Assembly (NCBI GenBank): GCA_964035575.1
Contig: OZ037868.1
Span: 186,001-250,000, forward strand
DNA length: 64,000 nucleotides
Direction: 5' to 3'
Source of the DNA: Rhynchopus sp. YZ270_cl-10
Taxonomy: Eukaryota; Euglenozoa; Diplonemea; Diplonemida; Diplonemidae
Positions 54,058-64,000 of the stretch are shown here, piece by piece. The position numbers and the translations under genes were made by a program. The stretch's first letter is position 1. Each line of letters starts with the position of its first letter. The notes under the pieces are model-generated. The model searched no databases. It was given only the letters and a program-made list of their open reading frames with translations, and was not told the DNA's origin.

Positions 54058-55327
54058 TGTCTGTTGACTGCGTGGGTGTGGGGTACAGAGGAGGGTGGAA
54101 GAGGGTGGAAGAGGGGATAGGGCTAGGAGGTGCACCTAACGTAACCGTCCTGCAGTACACATGCCCAACACCCATTGATTAAAAGATGATGGGGTAAGAG
54201 AGGTTTGCCATGCATTTGTTTCAACCCGGTCAAGTTCCGTCAACACACACAAAAAGTCAACACAACATACAGCTATCAAGGGAGGGAGGTGCAGTGAGGT
54301 ACAGAATATGGGCATCCTTTTTTTGTTCCTTTTTATTTTGTGTTCCGTCTCTAGGTGACTCTTTTTTTTTGGGGGGGAGAACAATGCCCGGGCTTTTTTT
54401 ATAGCAAATTATGAACCTGGTATAGACACGGGGCATTTGCTATTTCTGACCCCTGGGTTTAATATGTGTGGCGAGGGAAGGAGTGGGATACCACAAAAGC
54501 ATTTCTAATTCATAGAAAGCACGATACGGGGTAAGAGAAAAAAAAAGGGGGAAATAAAAACAAAAACAAAAAAAAAGAGTTTTGGGAGGAAGAAGCTGTT
54601 TTGAAAAGATTACTCACATATCTTCCAAAAATGAATAGCATAAATCTACGTTGGTGCGGCCTTTCTGCCTACCATGACTCGAAAATATTCGTTTATAATA
54701 AACATGGCACAGTACTGCAGTACAGTATTTTATGTGCCAATAACATTTTTCAAATCACAGTTTTATACGAAATGAAAAGGAACAAAAAAAAAGGAATTGC
54801 TATCGAGAAAAAAAACGGGGTGCTGAGGATATGGGGGGACCCACGCTCCTGAAACTCCACGGGGAGTCGTCCTCAGACCCCTCTTGTACCAGCACCATCT
54901 GCTCGACAGCGTTAGGCTTGGCAGGCTCGATAACCTCCCTACATCGATTTTCAAATACTATACCCTACCTTACTCTACAGTGAATGAAGGAAGATGGGAA
55001 AATGGGGGGAGAAAGAAACATAGTACCCCCCCTCTACTCAACCACATGACGACGTGGTTTTCTATAATATTATTTGTCTAAAAAAAAATATCGGTTTTTT
55101 CTCTTCAAGACTCTTTTTGGCCTCAAAAGAGGTTTCCTCTTCAGCGGCCAGGTAGTCAGTGTGGGAGTGTGTTGCAGTAATAAAAATATCACCACAAGAA
55201 ATATTTACACAAAAATTGTGTACTCGACCCATTTTCCTCTCAAACCCCCCGCTACATTCTTTTTACCCCACACTCTATTCCTCCCCCAAGGTTTTTTCCA
55301 CCTGAGCTAAAAAGGCCATGTGTACCT
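54058..55327. other. Spacer between PHD-B and polycystin genes
   Basis: About 1.3 kb without supported coding. It is AT-rich with several A and G runs. It includes the downstream region of the polycystin gene and the upstream region of PHD-B. No repeats from the other families were noticed. Confidence 0.4.
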
Positions 55328-58300
55328 TCACTGAAATCTCTTCTTCAGGTGGCTTGCCACTTCCAGAGAGTGCTGCGGTGCCGCTAAGGGACTGGGCTGC
55401 TGCTGCTGCAGTGGGCTGTACACGGCATGGGTCTGGGCGCTCCCTCCTCCCCCTCCCCCACCCAATCCCCGTTCAGGTACTGCAAAGGCAGAGCCTGTAC
55501 CCATATCGGCCCGGATGGAATCTTTTTCCTTTGCGGCAAGTTGTTTTATAAGGAAATCGCGCTCTTGGTTGAGGGTGTCGTGTTGCCGTGCGCGGCGGGC
55601 AGCCTCCGCAGCCTGCTTGGCGAGACGTTTCTCCTCTTTCGCTTTGGAGAGCGCTTCTTCGAGGGTCTTGATTTTGTCGTCTGCTTGTTTGAGAAGGCCG
55701 AGCCCGCCTTGAGACGAAAGGAACCCCGCTATACCGTGTACGTCCAGCTGCGTCGTGTTCGATCTGCTCTTCACAGTCTCAACCTTCCGGTCCAAATCCG
55801 CAAACTTAGTCCGCAGCTCCACCGCAAGCTCCGCGATTGCCTGGGTCAAGAGAATGTGCGAGTTCTCTCCCTGCATCGCCCTCTTTTGCACACCCAAAAA
55901 GATGGTCTCGACGTCTTCCTTGCTGAGGTGCCCTTGGAACACCTTTTTCAGTTCTTCTTTTGTAATGGAAACGCGGTTGTAGTAGTTCGGTCTTTGGCGG
56001 AGAATTTTGCGGGAGACGCGAAGGTCTCGCGCGGTGTGGTCTTTGGCGAGCTCGATGGCTTTGTTGCGTTGGGTGTTTGTGTGGTGGACAATCTCAGAGA
56101 CTTTGTGTCCGACCCCGTAGAAGGCTTGCTTCGTGCGTTCCATGAACCGTTCCGAACGAGATGAACCTTTCGTACGCCGGAGGGATTCAAGACGTTCACT
56201 GGTGTCGGGGTGTACCCTTGCCTCTGCAGCACCGAATTTTCGAGAACGGCGTTGCCCACGGATTGCTTGGATCTCCATATCGCAGAGTTGATCTTCTCTG
56301 TGTTCGATCTGCTTTTGCGCATTCTCCTGAAGGTCCTGAACCTGCGCAAAGGAGGAAACGATGACAGCGAGCACCATATTGAGCAACATGAAGTAGCACA
56401 GCACAAAGAAGCCGACGAAGTACAGCGGCGTCCACACCGGCTGCTTCTCCTTCATCCCGGTGTAGTCGGGCTCATGCTCCATGAAGAACATCCGCAGCAA
56501 CGTAGAGGCCGCATGCGTCGGAGTCTCAAACTCACGCAACTCCTCCCCAAACACGATGCTTCCTGCGATGCTGAACGCGGCCACGCAGTACACAAAAATG
56601 ATCGCCAGACGCAACACCCCTGATGCCGCGTGCTTGGTAGTCTCGGAGAGCATGTTGAGGGTCTGGACGTGCTGCAGGTATTTGAAGACACGAAGCCACG
56701 ACAGAATCATCACAACTCCTGTAAGGGGAGATTCGAATTCAAATAGAAAACAACTTCAGGATATGAGTGAAGCATAAAGTATAAAGAGAAAACATTTTTT
56801 CATCGCACCCCCAAAAGATTTGTGTGTATTCACTTTATTATTCACTGATGAATGTGAGTGATGTGTATGTTAGTGAAAAACCAAATCCACTAAAGCGGGC
56901 ACCCATCCGTCGTTTTTCATTTCTATTTGGCAATGCTTGATTATTCAAAAATAGAAACTAACTTCAGGTTCTGAATAAAAAGAAAACAATGAAAAAACAA
57001 CTTTTTTCGTTTATCGCTCCGCAAGCTTGTTGTGTTTTCTTCGCTGAAGTGTGTGTTGTATGAGTGAGAAAAAATAATGAGTGAGAAAACCAGGCATGAT
57101 CCTAACTCTTCCTGACATCTAAGGAATTCTGCTCGGCGTCATTTTTGTCCCGTTTTTGTCGTGCATTTTTACCAGTGTTCTTTAGGTCAAAAGTTACCGA
57201 GAGAAAAGCCAGAGGTGTGACGAGTCTCCAAACTATCAAAATAACGTGTTTTCGGAGTAAATTATTTTTGTCCCCCCCCGCAAAAAAGGGGCATCATGTT
57301 GTATTCTGGGAGAGGTACCTTTGTGCCAGCTTATTCCGCAAACCCGCAAACCCGCAAATCTTTGACTCACTCTCGTCGACTTCAAAGCTCTTGCAAAGTG
57401 CGTCATTGTCGCTGAACGACACCACCAGAATCCTCAACGTAGCCTGCAAAGACTTGAAAACAGTTGGAAAACGGGGGGGGGGGGGGGGGGGGGGGTTAGG
57501 GGGTACGACTCCAGCCATTTTTTGCGCACGGAAAATTCATTTGGCATTATCTGGTCATCTCCAAGGCAACTGCGGGTGAAAAACACCCTCAGAGTGGGTC
57601 ACAGGGGGCCTGTGGGTCGAAAAACGACCCAGAAGCCACCCCAGAATACAAAAAAATGGAAAAAAATAGTGAAAAAACGGCTTTTTTCACGTTTTGGCCA
57701 CTTTGGGCAAAATAGCGATTTTTCGAGAAAAAAATCAAAAACCGGGATATTTTTTGACATCACAAAGCCTCCTTTGGCACAAATATACCCCAAAAGTGGC
57801 CTGTGAGTCCATTCCAACCTGTTTTGGACATATTTGACACTTTTGGAAGTGTTTTTTTGGTGTTTTTAGGTCAAAAAAATGCCCAAGACGTCCCCAAGAC
57901 ATCCCCAAGACACTTTGCACACCCCCTGTTACGGTCATATTTTTTTCGTTTTTTTGCCTGAAACCCCCAAAATACCCCTCCCGGACCCCACATAGTCCCG
58001 AATATCCATCACACACCCACTCAGAGTGAGTAGAAGCACCCCAAAAAAAATATTTTTTAAAGCCCTTCAACTTCAACATGGATGCTGCCGAAACTGAAGC
58101 ACAATTTTAGGGCTTTAAAAAATATTTTTTTTGGGGTGCTTCTACTCACTCTGAGTGGGTGTGTGATGGATATTCGGGACTATGTGGGGTCCGGGAGGGG
58201 TATTTTGGGGGTTTCAGGCAAAAAAACGAAAAAAATATGACCGTAACAGGGGGTGTGCAAAGTGTCTTGGGGATGTCTTGGGGACGTCTTGGGCATTTTT

Positions 58301-61299
58301 TTGACCTAAAAACACCAAAAAAACACTTCCAAAAGTGTCAAATATGTCCAAAACAGGTTGGAATGGACTCACAGGCCACTTTTGGGGTATATTTGTGCCA
58401 AAGGAGGCTTTGTGATGTCAAAAAATATCCCGGTTTTTGATTTTTTTCTCGAAAAATCGCTATTTTGCCCAAAGTGGCCAAAACGTGAAAAAAGCCGTTT
58501 TTTCACTATTTTTTTCCATTTTTTTGTATTCTGGGGTGGCTTCTGGGTCGTTTTTCGACCCACAGGCCCCCTGTGACCCACTCTGAGGGTGTTTTTCACC
58601 CGCAGTTGCCTTGGAGATGACCAGATAATGCCAAATGAATTTTCCGTGCGCAAAAAATGGCTGGAGTCGTACCCCCTAAGGGGGGGGGGGGGGGGGGGGT
58701 GTGCACGAACGGGGGTATAGCAACGAAGGTGCGCCACCTTCCATTGCCCACTGGCGCAACAAGCTGTGCAGTCATATCCGGAAGGACATCAATTCGCGGT
58801 TGGAAAGCAGTGAGACCAAGGGGATGCAAAATATTTTTGCAACAAAGCTCTGGGGTAGCCGCACAGACACGGAACTGTTGGCATTTGCGAAGGACTTTGG
58901 GGGAATAAGCAAGGAAGACGAGCTGTACGAAATCCTCTCAGAATGGAGAGCACTGCAGGCCTCTCACCGGGAAGGAGACTCCGCCATCACGACGATGCTG
59001 AAGTACCTCAAGGGGAATGAGTCGAACGGATTCAGCTTGCTGATAGAGGCATTGATCTCGTGTCACCCCAGCAGCGTCATCTGTGAACGATGCTTCTCGT
59101 TTATTGTGGCCCTTCTTGGAAAACAAAGAACAAGCATGGATGTCGACAAGACCGAAGAGCAACTCATAATCCGCTATTTCTGCCCAACCGATATGGCTCT
59201 GAAGAAAGAATTTGCTTTGGAGGTGGCGATTGTCTTCCTCACGATAAAAAGCCGTCGGTGGAAGCAACGGGAAAAATCGGGAGAAACACGGAACAATGCG
59301 ACAATGTTATGGGAGGACTTGTGCGACATGGATGTCGAAGTGTCGGAAAATGAATCTGATGCGTCATCGCAGGTGAGCGACCTTGTGGACTTCATGTCGG
59401 AAGAAGAATCAGAGGACAGCGCGGACAAGCTAGTGAGGAATACATTGAAAAGGAAAGGTGCCACGTCAGATCAATCCAAGCCTACGAAGAAACAGAAGCA
59501 GGAAGACAAGTCACAGCCGAGTTTGAAAAGCTTTTTTTCACAAAGAGATTGATCATGTTTGCGGGGTTTGCGGGGTTTGCGAAACTCTCCAGTAGGCTAC
59601 ATGTGTCCAGGTTCACAGATATGTTGTTCTAAGGATCTCCTTCCTTATTTCCTATTGTTTACCTTGATTTACAAAAAAAAAAAAAAAAAAATACGCTCAT
59701 ACCGAAGACCTCATTGTACTGCGTCCACTGGAAGCTGTACTCTGAGAGGTGGTCGAACATCAGGTGTGCTGCCTCTGCCCCTTCCATTTCGCTGTCGAAA
59801 CCGTAGTTCCCCGCCTTGAGGTAATCCTCGTAGAAGAAGCCGCTGGTCATCGCGCTACTACGTTGCCACATCATCCCCCGCAGGTAGCCCATCCAGATCA
59901 GCGAACCTATGTGCACCAGCTGGAACGTCTCTGAAAAAATATTGAAATTCTTCTTGACGTTAACACGAAACCGCACGGTGTCCACAAACCACGCGATAAA
60001 CGGAAGCAAATATATGTACACTATCAGAGACAGCACGGTGGCAGCTTTGTCATCCCCAAACACCTCAATATCAAATGGCGAGTGGATTTGGCAGTTCCCT
60101 TCAGGAAGCCCGGTCTGATAAAACTCTATATAGCACGCAGAACGGACAAACTGCTCCGAATCTGGATTATACCATAGCGTCTCGAGAGAGACGAGACGGG
60201 TTGACTCATCAGCCCAACCTGCGGCTTGGATGTCTTGAAGCCTTTGTGCAACTTCTGCAGGTTTTTCATTCAAAGCAAAAATCAGAGAAAACTGGTTTCC
60301 TGTGTCAGAGTAAGTAATATGCGCGGACTCAACCCCAAGGGAGTGCAAGGGGTACCCCTTCGTGCGGTCTGTCTCGAACCGCATACCGTTGTTGCCATAC
60401 GCTTCGCGCGAGATTTCATCGCGAGAATATTTATGGCTACAAATACAAGGCATCCCTGCACGATCCTGTGCAGTCAATACCTGCGAAGGCCTTGCACTGA
60501 CGGAACCACAGGTTACCTCTTTCACCCTCCATTGTCGTAACACAACAAGCCCCACTGGTAGTGTAATGGAGCCTTTCTTCTCGGGGTCACATTGTCCTGG
60601 AGTGAAGGTCTCGTTTGCCTCAATATTGTCCCGATTTGCTGTAAAGAAATCCTGCGGGGTGTTGTCAGAAAAAAAAGCTGGAGAATCTGCCCCTTCCGTT
60701 ACATTATACTGCGCAGGGGCGATGGCGTATATTTTAGACACTGTGTCGTTAATCCATGACCACATCTCGCCGGCATTGTGCACGCTTTTCAACTCATCAA
60801 TCTGCTGCACATTGTACAACTCTTCAGTTTGTTTCAATGCATCGCTGTATGACCCTTTCGGCAACCGACTGACCAACGCCAATGCCGTCAAAATCACAAT
60901 AAAACACAAATACGGTAAAATCTTTCGCATATGAGTTCTCTTCTCCATATCGATTACAAGATAGTTTATTAGGTGTTTGATCACAACCTCTTGGTCATTA
61001 TCCGGTGAGGCACCAACCTGGGTGCGCCCCAGAAGCCGTTCCAACCCGCTTTTTGAGTTCGTTAAGGTCGACGCAGCCCCCGAAGAGCTGTCAGAGGGAT
61101 ATTCGAGATCGCTTGCTTCTGAAGGCGCCTTGCTGCTTTGCGTTACAGTAGTGCTTCGTCGTGCCATCTCCACCTGAATCTGCGGCAGCTCCCCCCCAGG
61201 CAGCAAATCACTCGAAAAGCTATCCAACAGCTTCTCGCTCGCTCCTTTATATGACTTCGACTTCGAGAATTTCACAGTAGGGCTGTTTTGTCCTGACAT
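55328..61299 (-). CDS. PKD2-like: Polycystin-2-like cation channel (2 exons)
   Basis: Exons 61,299-59,703 and 56,718-55,328 join in phase 1 (NEVF-G-VVMILSWLRVFKYLQHV) to give 995 residues. The donor is GTATGA and the acceptor TTACAG. An N-terminal Ser-rich cytosolic tail is followed by TM1 (about 126-145, ILPYLCFIVILTALALV). A large extracellular TOP-type domain follows, with Asn-glycosylation sequons and Cys residues. TM2 onward includes VLSLIVYIYLLPFIAWFVDT, the S4-S5-like WLRVFKYLQHVQTLNMLSET, and the pore-side helices ending PLYFVGFFVLCYFMLLNMVLAV. The C-terminus is a long basic, coiled-coil-prone region (EEALSKAKEEKRLAKQAAEA) and a Gly-rich tail. Family members are Ca2+-permeable non-selective channels of cilia and other membranes. 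The selectivity-filter segment is not clear. The 2,984-base intron holds ~200-bp repeats and a nested transposon pair. Confidence 0.9.
56779..57095. repeat. ~200-bp intronic repeat, two diverged units
   Basis: The first unit (56,779-56,945) is diverged (GCGGGCACCCATCCGTCG). The second (56,946-57,095) matches the PHD-A intron copies closely (AAATAGAAACTAACTTCAGG, CGCTCCGCAAGCTTGTTGTG, GCTGAAGTGTGTGTTGTATG). It stops at GAGTGAGAAAAC, where the hAT-like insertion begins. Confidence 0.8.
57145..59552 (+). pseudogene. hAT-like transposase split by a palindrome, C-terminal PIP-box-like tail
   Basis: The left part (to about 57,472) includes IFDSLSSTSKLLQSASLSLN followed by RILNVACKDLKTVGKR, which resembles the helical region of hAT transposases. 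The right part (58,698-59,552) includes a helical segment and SSVICERCFSFIVALLGKQR followed by LIIRYF, a hAT dimerisation-type signature. The tail is acidic, then Lys-rich (KRKGATSDQSKPTKKQKQED, NLS-like), then QPSLKSFFSQRD. QPSLKSFF fits the PCNA-binding consensus QxxLxxFF. No DDE residues could be placed with certainty, and the N-terminal part is short, so this is probably a remnant. The palindrome sits in a poly-G run between the two parts. Confidence 0.65.
57496..58679. mobile_element. 1.2-kb palindromic foldback element inserted in a G run
   Basis: The ends are TTAGGGGGTACGACT and AGTCGTACCCCCTAA. The arms are about 570 bases each and nearly perfect, with a ~42-base centre near 58,070-58,112. 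G runs of more than 20 bases flank both sides in the same orientation (57,473-57,495 and 58,680-58,699), as expected if a homopolymer target was duplicated. The outer ~330 bases of each arm are nearly identical to the element at 38,842-40,041 (TCTGGTCATCTCCAAGGCAA inward), while the inner parts are different. Confidence 0.85.
59640..59690. repeat. ~200-bp intronic repeat, terminal fragment
   Basis: TTATTTCCTATTGTTTACCT to the A run matches the end of the ~200-bp unit (TTTCTATTTCCTATTGTCAA, CCTTGATTTACAAAA). On the host strand the A run lies 8 bases after the exon-1 donor. Confidence 0.7.
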
Positions 61300-62405
61300 T
61301 GTTACAGGGTTTCGAAGCCCTCAGAAGGCGTCAAGGAAAAAAGAAAAATGGTGTTTTACAACATAGAAAGAGGGGTAATAAATGTGTCTGTGAGGGAGAG
61401 GCTGAAGGAGATTATAAAAATAAAGGAAGGCCTCAGAACGTTTTTTGGCGGGGAAAATTCACAATTTTTTTTTGGTGTCCGTACTCTAAGAAAAGCGATT
61501 TGGGTCTTGAGAGGGACCCCAAAACAATTTGTTCAGCTTTTGGATCCAAAAAAGCAGAGGGAAGCAGACAGATGAGATTTCTCACCTCACTTTTATTTTT
61601 CTTTTCTTTTTCTTCTTCCCCCTGAGATTTCTCTCACCCCCAAAATCTCACCTGGGGAAACACTGTTTACTTTGAGATCTATAACCGTAGATGGTAGCCC
61701 GGCCGAGTCGGCCCGACTTTTTGCAAAATCAGAAAGTTGGCCGACTTTTTCGACGTTTCGACTTTATTTTATTTTTTGAGCGCAAGCCAGAAAGGTGCTC
61801 TGATATGGGCAGTCTTGGCACAAAAAGAGGGGGAGGTGGGGTTTCAAATGACAAAAAACTGTTCTTTCTTGAATAGTTATATTAATGCCGGCCTTTTTCG
61901 TATTCGTTATTCTTTCTTTGCCGATTGGTGTGGGGGTGTGTTTTTTCTGAGCAAGGTTTGATTATTATTATTTTTTGTCTCAAACAAAAAAGGTTCGTAA
62001 AACGCAGGCAGAAACGTAGGGCCTAAGCCTCGTACTTAGTCCCTGGAGGGAAAAATGTTGGAGAGAAAAAAAAAACTTCGTTATGTTCTGCTAGTGGAAG
62101 ATCACAAAAAAAAAAAAGGGTTCTTTGAGTTTTTGGGTAAAATGAAGAAAGGCACTACTGTATTGGGGTTTGAGGTATAGGAAAGGATCCGAGAAGGACC
62201 TTTTGTTACACCTTTTTTTTTGGGAAAATCACGCCATTTTAGTACACATAATAAATGTGTCCTCTCATGCGTAACAGGAAAAAATAACTGCCTTTCAACC
62301 CCAACACAAATAACAACAACGTCGTTGGAAGACAGAGATTTTTTTTTTTTTTGAGAAATTATTTTGACATTGCATTATTCTCTAAAGCACCCCCCCCCCC
62401 CCCCC
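61300..62405. other. Spacer upstream of polycystin gene
   Basis: About 1.1 kb without a supported gene. It contains a CTAAG/CTTAG mini-hairpin at 62,023-62,039 (GGCCTAAGCCTCGTACTTAG) and ends in a run of about 16 C at 62,390-62,405. It should include the polycystin promoter. Confidence 0.4.
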
Positions 62406-62612
62406 TAGGCATACATGGTAAGCGAACAAAAAATTCGCTTTATTCGCTTTTCCAAAAAAGCGAATAAAAAATTCGCTTTATTCGCTTTTGGTTCGCTTTT
62501 TTATTCGCTTTATTCGCCTTTTATTCGCCTTTGGGTGATCTATGATCGTCTCCATGGGACACGTAACAGGCTGTGAGAGCTTACTGAGAGCTAGTGGGAG
62601 CTGAGTACTGAG

Positions 62613-63008
62613 TATACACAGTATACACAGTATACACAGTATACACAGTATACACAGTATACACAGTATACACAGTATACACAGTATACACAGTATACAC
62701 AGTATACACAGTATACACAGTATACACAGTATACACAGTATACACAGTATACACAGTATACACAGTATACACAGTATACACAGTATACACAGTATACACA
62801 GTATACACAGTATACACAGTATACACAGTATACACAGTATACACAGTATACACAGTATACACAGTATACACAGTATACACAGTATACACAGTATACACAG
62901 TATACACAGTATACACAGTATACACAGTATACACAGTATACACAGTATACACAGTATACACAGTATACACAGTATACACAGTATACACAGTATACACAGT
63001 ATACACAG
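62613..63008. repeat. GTATACACA nonanucleotide array
   Basis: About 44 perfect units of nine bases. This is the reverse complement of the array at 30,013-30,220. Confidence 0.95.
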
Positions 63009-63018
63009 GGGATTGGGA

Positions 63019-63427
63019 GTACAGTACAGTACAGTACACAGTACAGTACAGTACAGTACAGTACAGTACAGTACAGTACAGTACAGTACAGTACAGTACA
63101 GTACAGTACAGTACAGTACAGTACAGTACAGTACAGTACAGTACAGTACAGTACAGTACAGTACAGTACAGTACAGTACAGTACAGTACAGTACAGTACA
63201 GTACAGTACAGTACAGTACAGTACAGTACAGTACAGTACAGTACAGTACAGTACAGTACAGTACAGTACAGTACAGTACAGTACAGTACAGTACAGTACA
63301 GTACAGTACAGTACAGTACAGTACAGTACAGTACAGTACAGTACAGTACAGTACAGTACAGTACAGTACAGTACAGTACAGTACAGTACAGTACAGTACA
63401 GTACAGTACAGTACAGTACAGTACAGT
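63019..63427. repeat. CAGTA pentanucleotide array
   Basis: About 80 copies, perfect except near the left edge. This is the reverse complement of the array at 29,631-30,000. Confidence 0.95.
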
Positions 63428-63650
63428 AGCCTTATTTTGGCGTCGTTGCGGGTATTGGGGGATCTCAGGGGACTAGACTCGACACACTAGACTTGACAAA
63501 AAATACGTTGCTTTTTATTCGCTTTTTGTTCGCTTTTTCGTTCGCTTTTTGTTCGCTTTATTCGCTTTATTCGCCGGCGAATAAAGCGAATAAAAAAGCG
63601 AACCAAAAGCGAATAAAGCGAATTTTTTATTCGCTTACCATGTATGCCTA

Positions 63651-64000
63651 GGGGAGGGTCACTGGGTGAACAAAATCCATTTTTTCGAAATTTAAATTTA
63701 GACCGTTCTAAGTACAAAAAAACCATACATTCGGACCCTGGGGGTGTGGGAAATGAATTTCCGCCCGGTTTTGACCCACTATATACCCCAGAGATTACTT
63801 TTTTGAGCTTCTTGAAAAAATGAGACAGAACTTGTACCTACCCACCGAGACGGAACTTGAACCTTTTCACCCCTCCATTCATCGAACCTAAATGCGGTCT
63901 ATCTCCGGTGTAAAATCACTCAAAACCCCCCAAAAAATGCCACGGGGTGTGAAAAATCCCCAGAACGCACATGAGACTGCGGCTAAGTTTGTTGCGAGGC
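63651..64000. other. Window end, no gene seen
   Basis: 350 bases of mixed composition right of the TIR element. No gene or strong repeat was found. Confidence 0.4.

Larger units (their letters stand above)
57096..59635 (+). mobile_element. hAT-like transposon inserted in the polycystin intron, itself split
   Basis: The ~200-bp repeat breaks at about 57,096 and resumes at about 59,640, so the segment between is an insertion. It carries a plus-strand transposase gene, opposite to the host gene. The exact ends were not resolved: the left begins near CAGGCATGATCCTAACTC, and no clean inverted partner was found. The coding region is split by a 1.2-kb palindrome (57,496-58,679) that lies in a G run of the gene. 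Confidence 0.7.
62406..63650. mobile_element. 1.25-kb TIR element carrying the compound microsatellite
   Basis: The left end TAGGCATACATGGTAAGCGA (62,406) is repeated in inverted form ending at 63,650, and both subterminal regions consist of TTCGCTTTA-type iterations in opposite orientation. The left flank is a C run and the right flank begins GGGGAGG. No clear target duplication is seen. Inside are the nonamer array GTATACACA (about 62,613-63,008, ~44 units), the spacer GGGGATTGGGAG, and the pentamer array CAGTA (about 63,019-63,427, ~80 units). There is no gene. Confidence 0.75.

Noticed and set aside
57096-57120. CAGGCATGATCC as the left terminus of the hAT-like element in the polycystin intron
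   Set aside because: No convincing inverted partner or 8-bp duplication was found at the right side, so the exact ends are left open.

Overview
This is nuclear DNA from a microbial eukaryote (a protist or alga; the lineage cannot be fixed from the window alone). The evidence is spliceosomal introns, eukaryote-only proteins (the spliceosomal helicase Prp22/DHX8, a polycystin channel, an MIT-domain protein, PHD fingers, a PAM2 motif) and very long AT-rich spacers full of homopolymers, microsatellites and foldback repeats. The genes are GC-rich islands. Eight introns could be placed by reading frame and phase; seven have a GTATG donor and one has GTACG, and most acceptors end in (C/T)ACAG.

Layout. 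1-900 is a G-run repeat block with strong hairpins. 900-6,150 is low-complexity spacer. 6,151-15,900 is a minus-strand gene cluster: a PAM2/poly-Q protein (2 exons), an MIT-domain protein, Prp22/DHX8, a TIR element and a small Glu-tailed protein. 16,000-40,100 has no host gene that I can support. It is a repeat landscape holding short hairpin families, a 2.1 kb TIR element loaded with satellites (28,923-31,054), a 6.1 kb hAT transposon with 8-bp target duplication (31,865-37,954) that itself carries a 957-bp insertion, and a 1.2 kb near-perfect palindrome (38,842-40,041). 40,152-45,229 is a three-exon secreted protein: an astacin-like domain without its zinc ligands, then four WSC domains and a Pro/Thr stalk. 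46,853-52,618 is a four-exon small PHD-finger gene whose second intron hosts a decayed tyrosine-recombinase element. 53,364-54,057 is a paralogous two-exon PHD gene. 55,328-61,299 is a two-exon polycystin-2-like channel whose 3 kb intron contains a hAT-like transposase gene on the opposite strand, split by a second 1.2 kb palindrome of the same family as the first. 62,406-63,650 is another TIR element carrying the same compound microsatellite as the 28.9-31.1 kb element, in opposite orientation.

The host genes look unrelated in function (splicing, translation or mRNA regulation, membrane trafficking, extracellular matrix, chromatin, cation channel) and all lie on the minus strand. The most unusual content is in the mobile and repeated DNA: palindromes that insert into G/C homopolymer runs, TIR elements built around long compound microsatellites, a ~200-bp repeat found in two host introns that has received large insertions in both, and several families of tiny dispersed hairpins. 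All assignments come from reading the sequence; no database search was possible.
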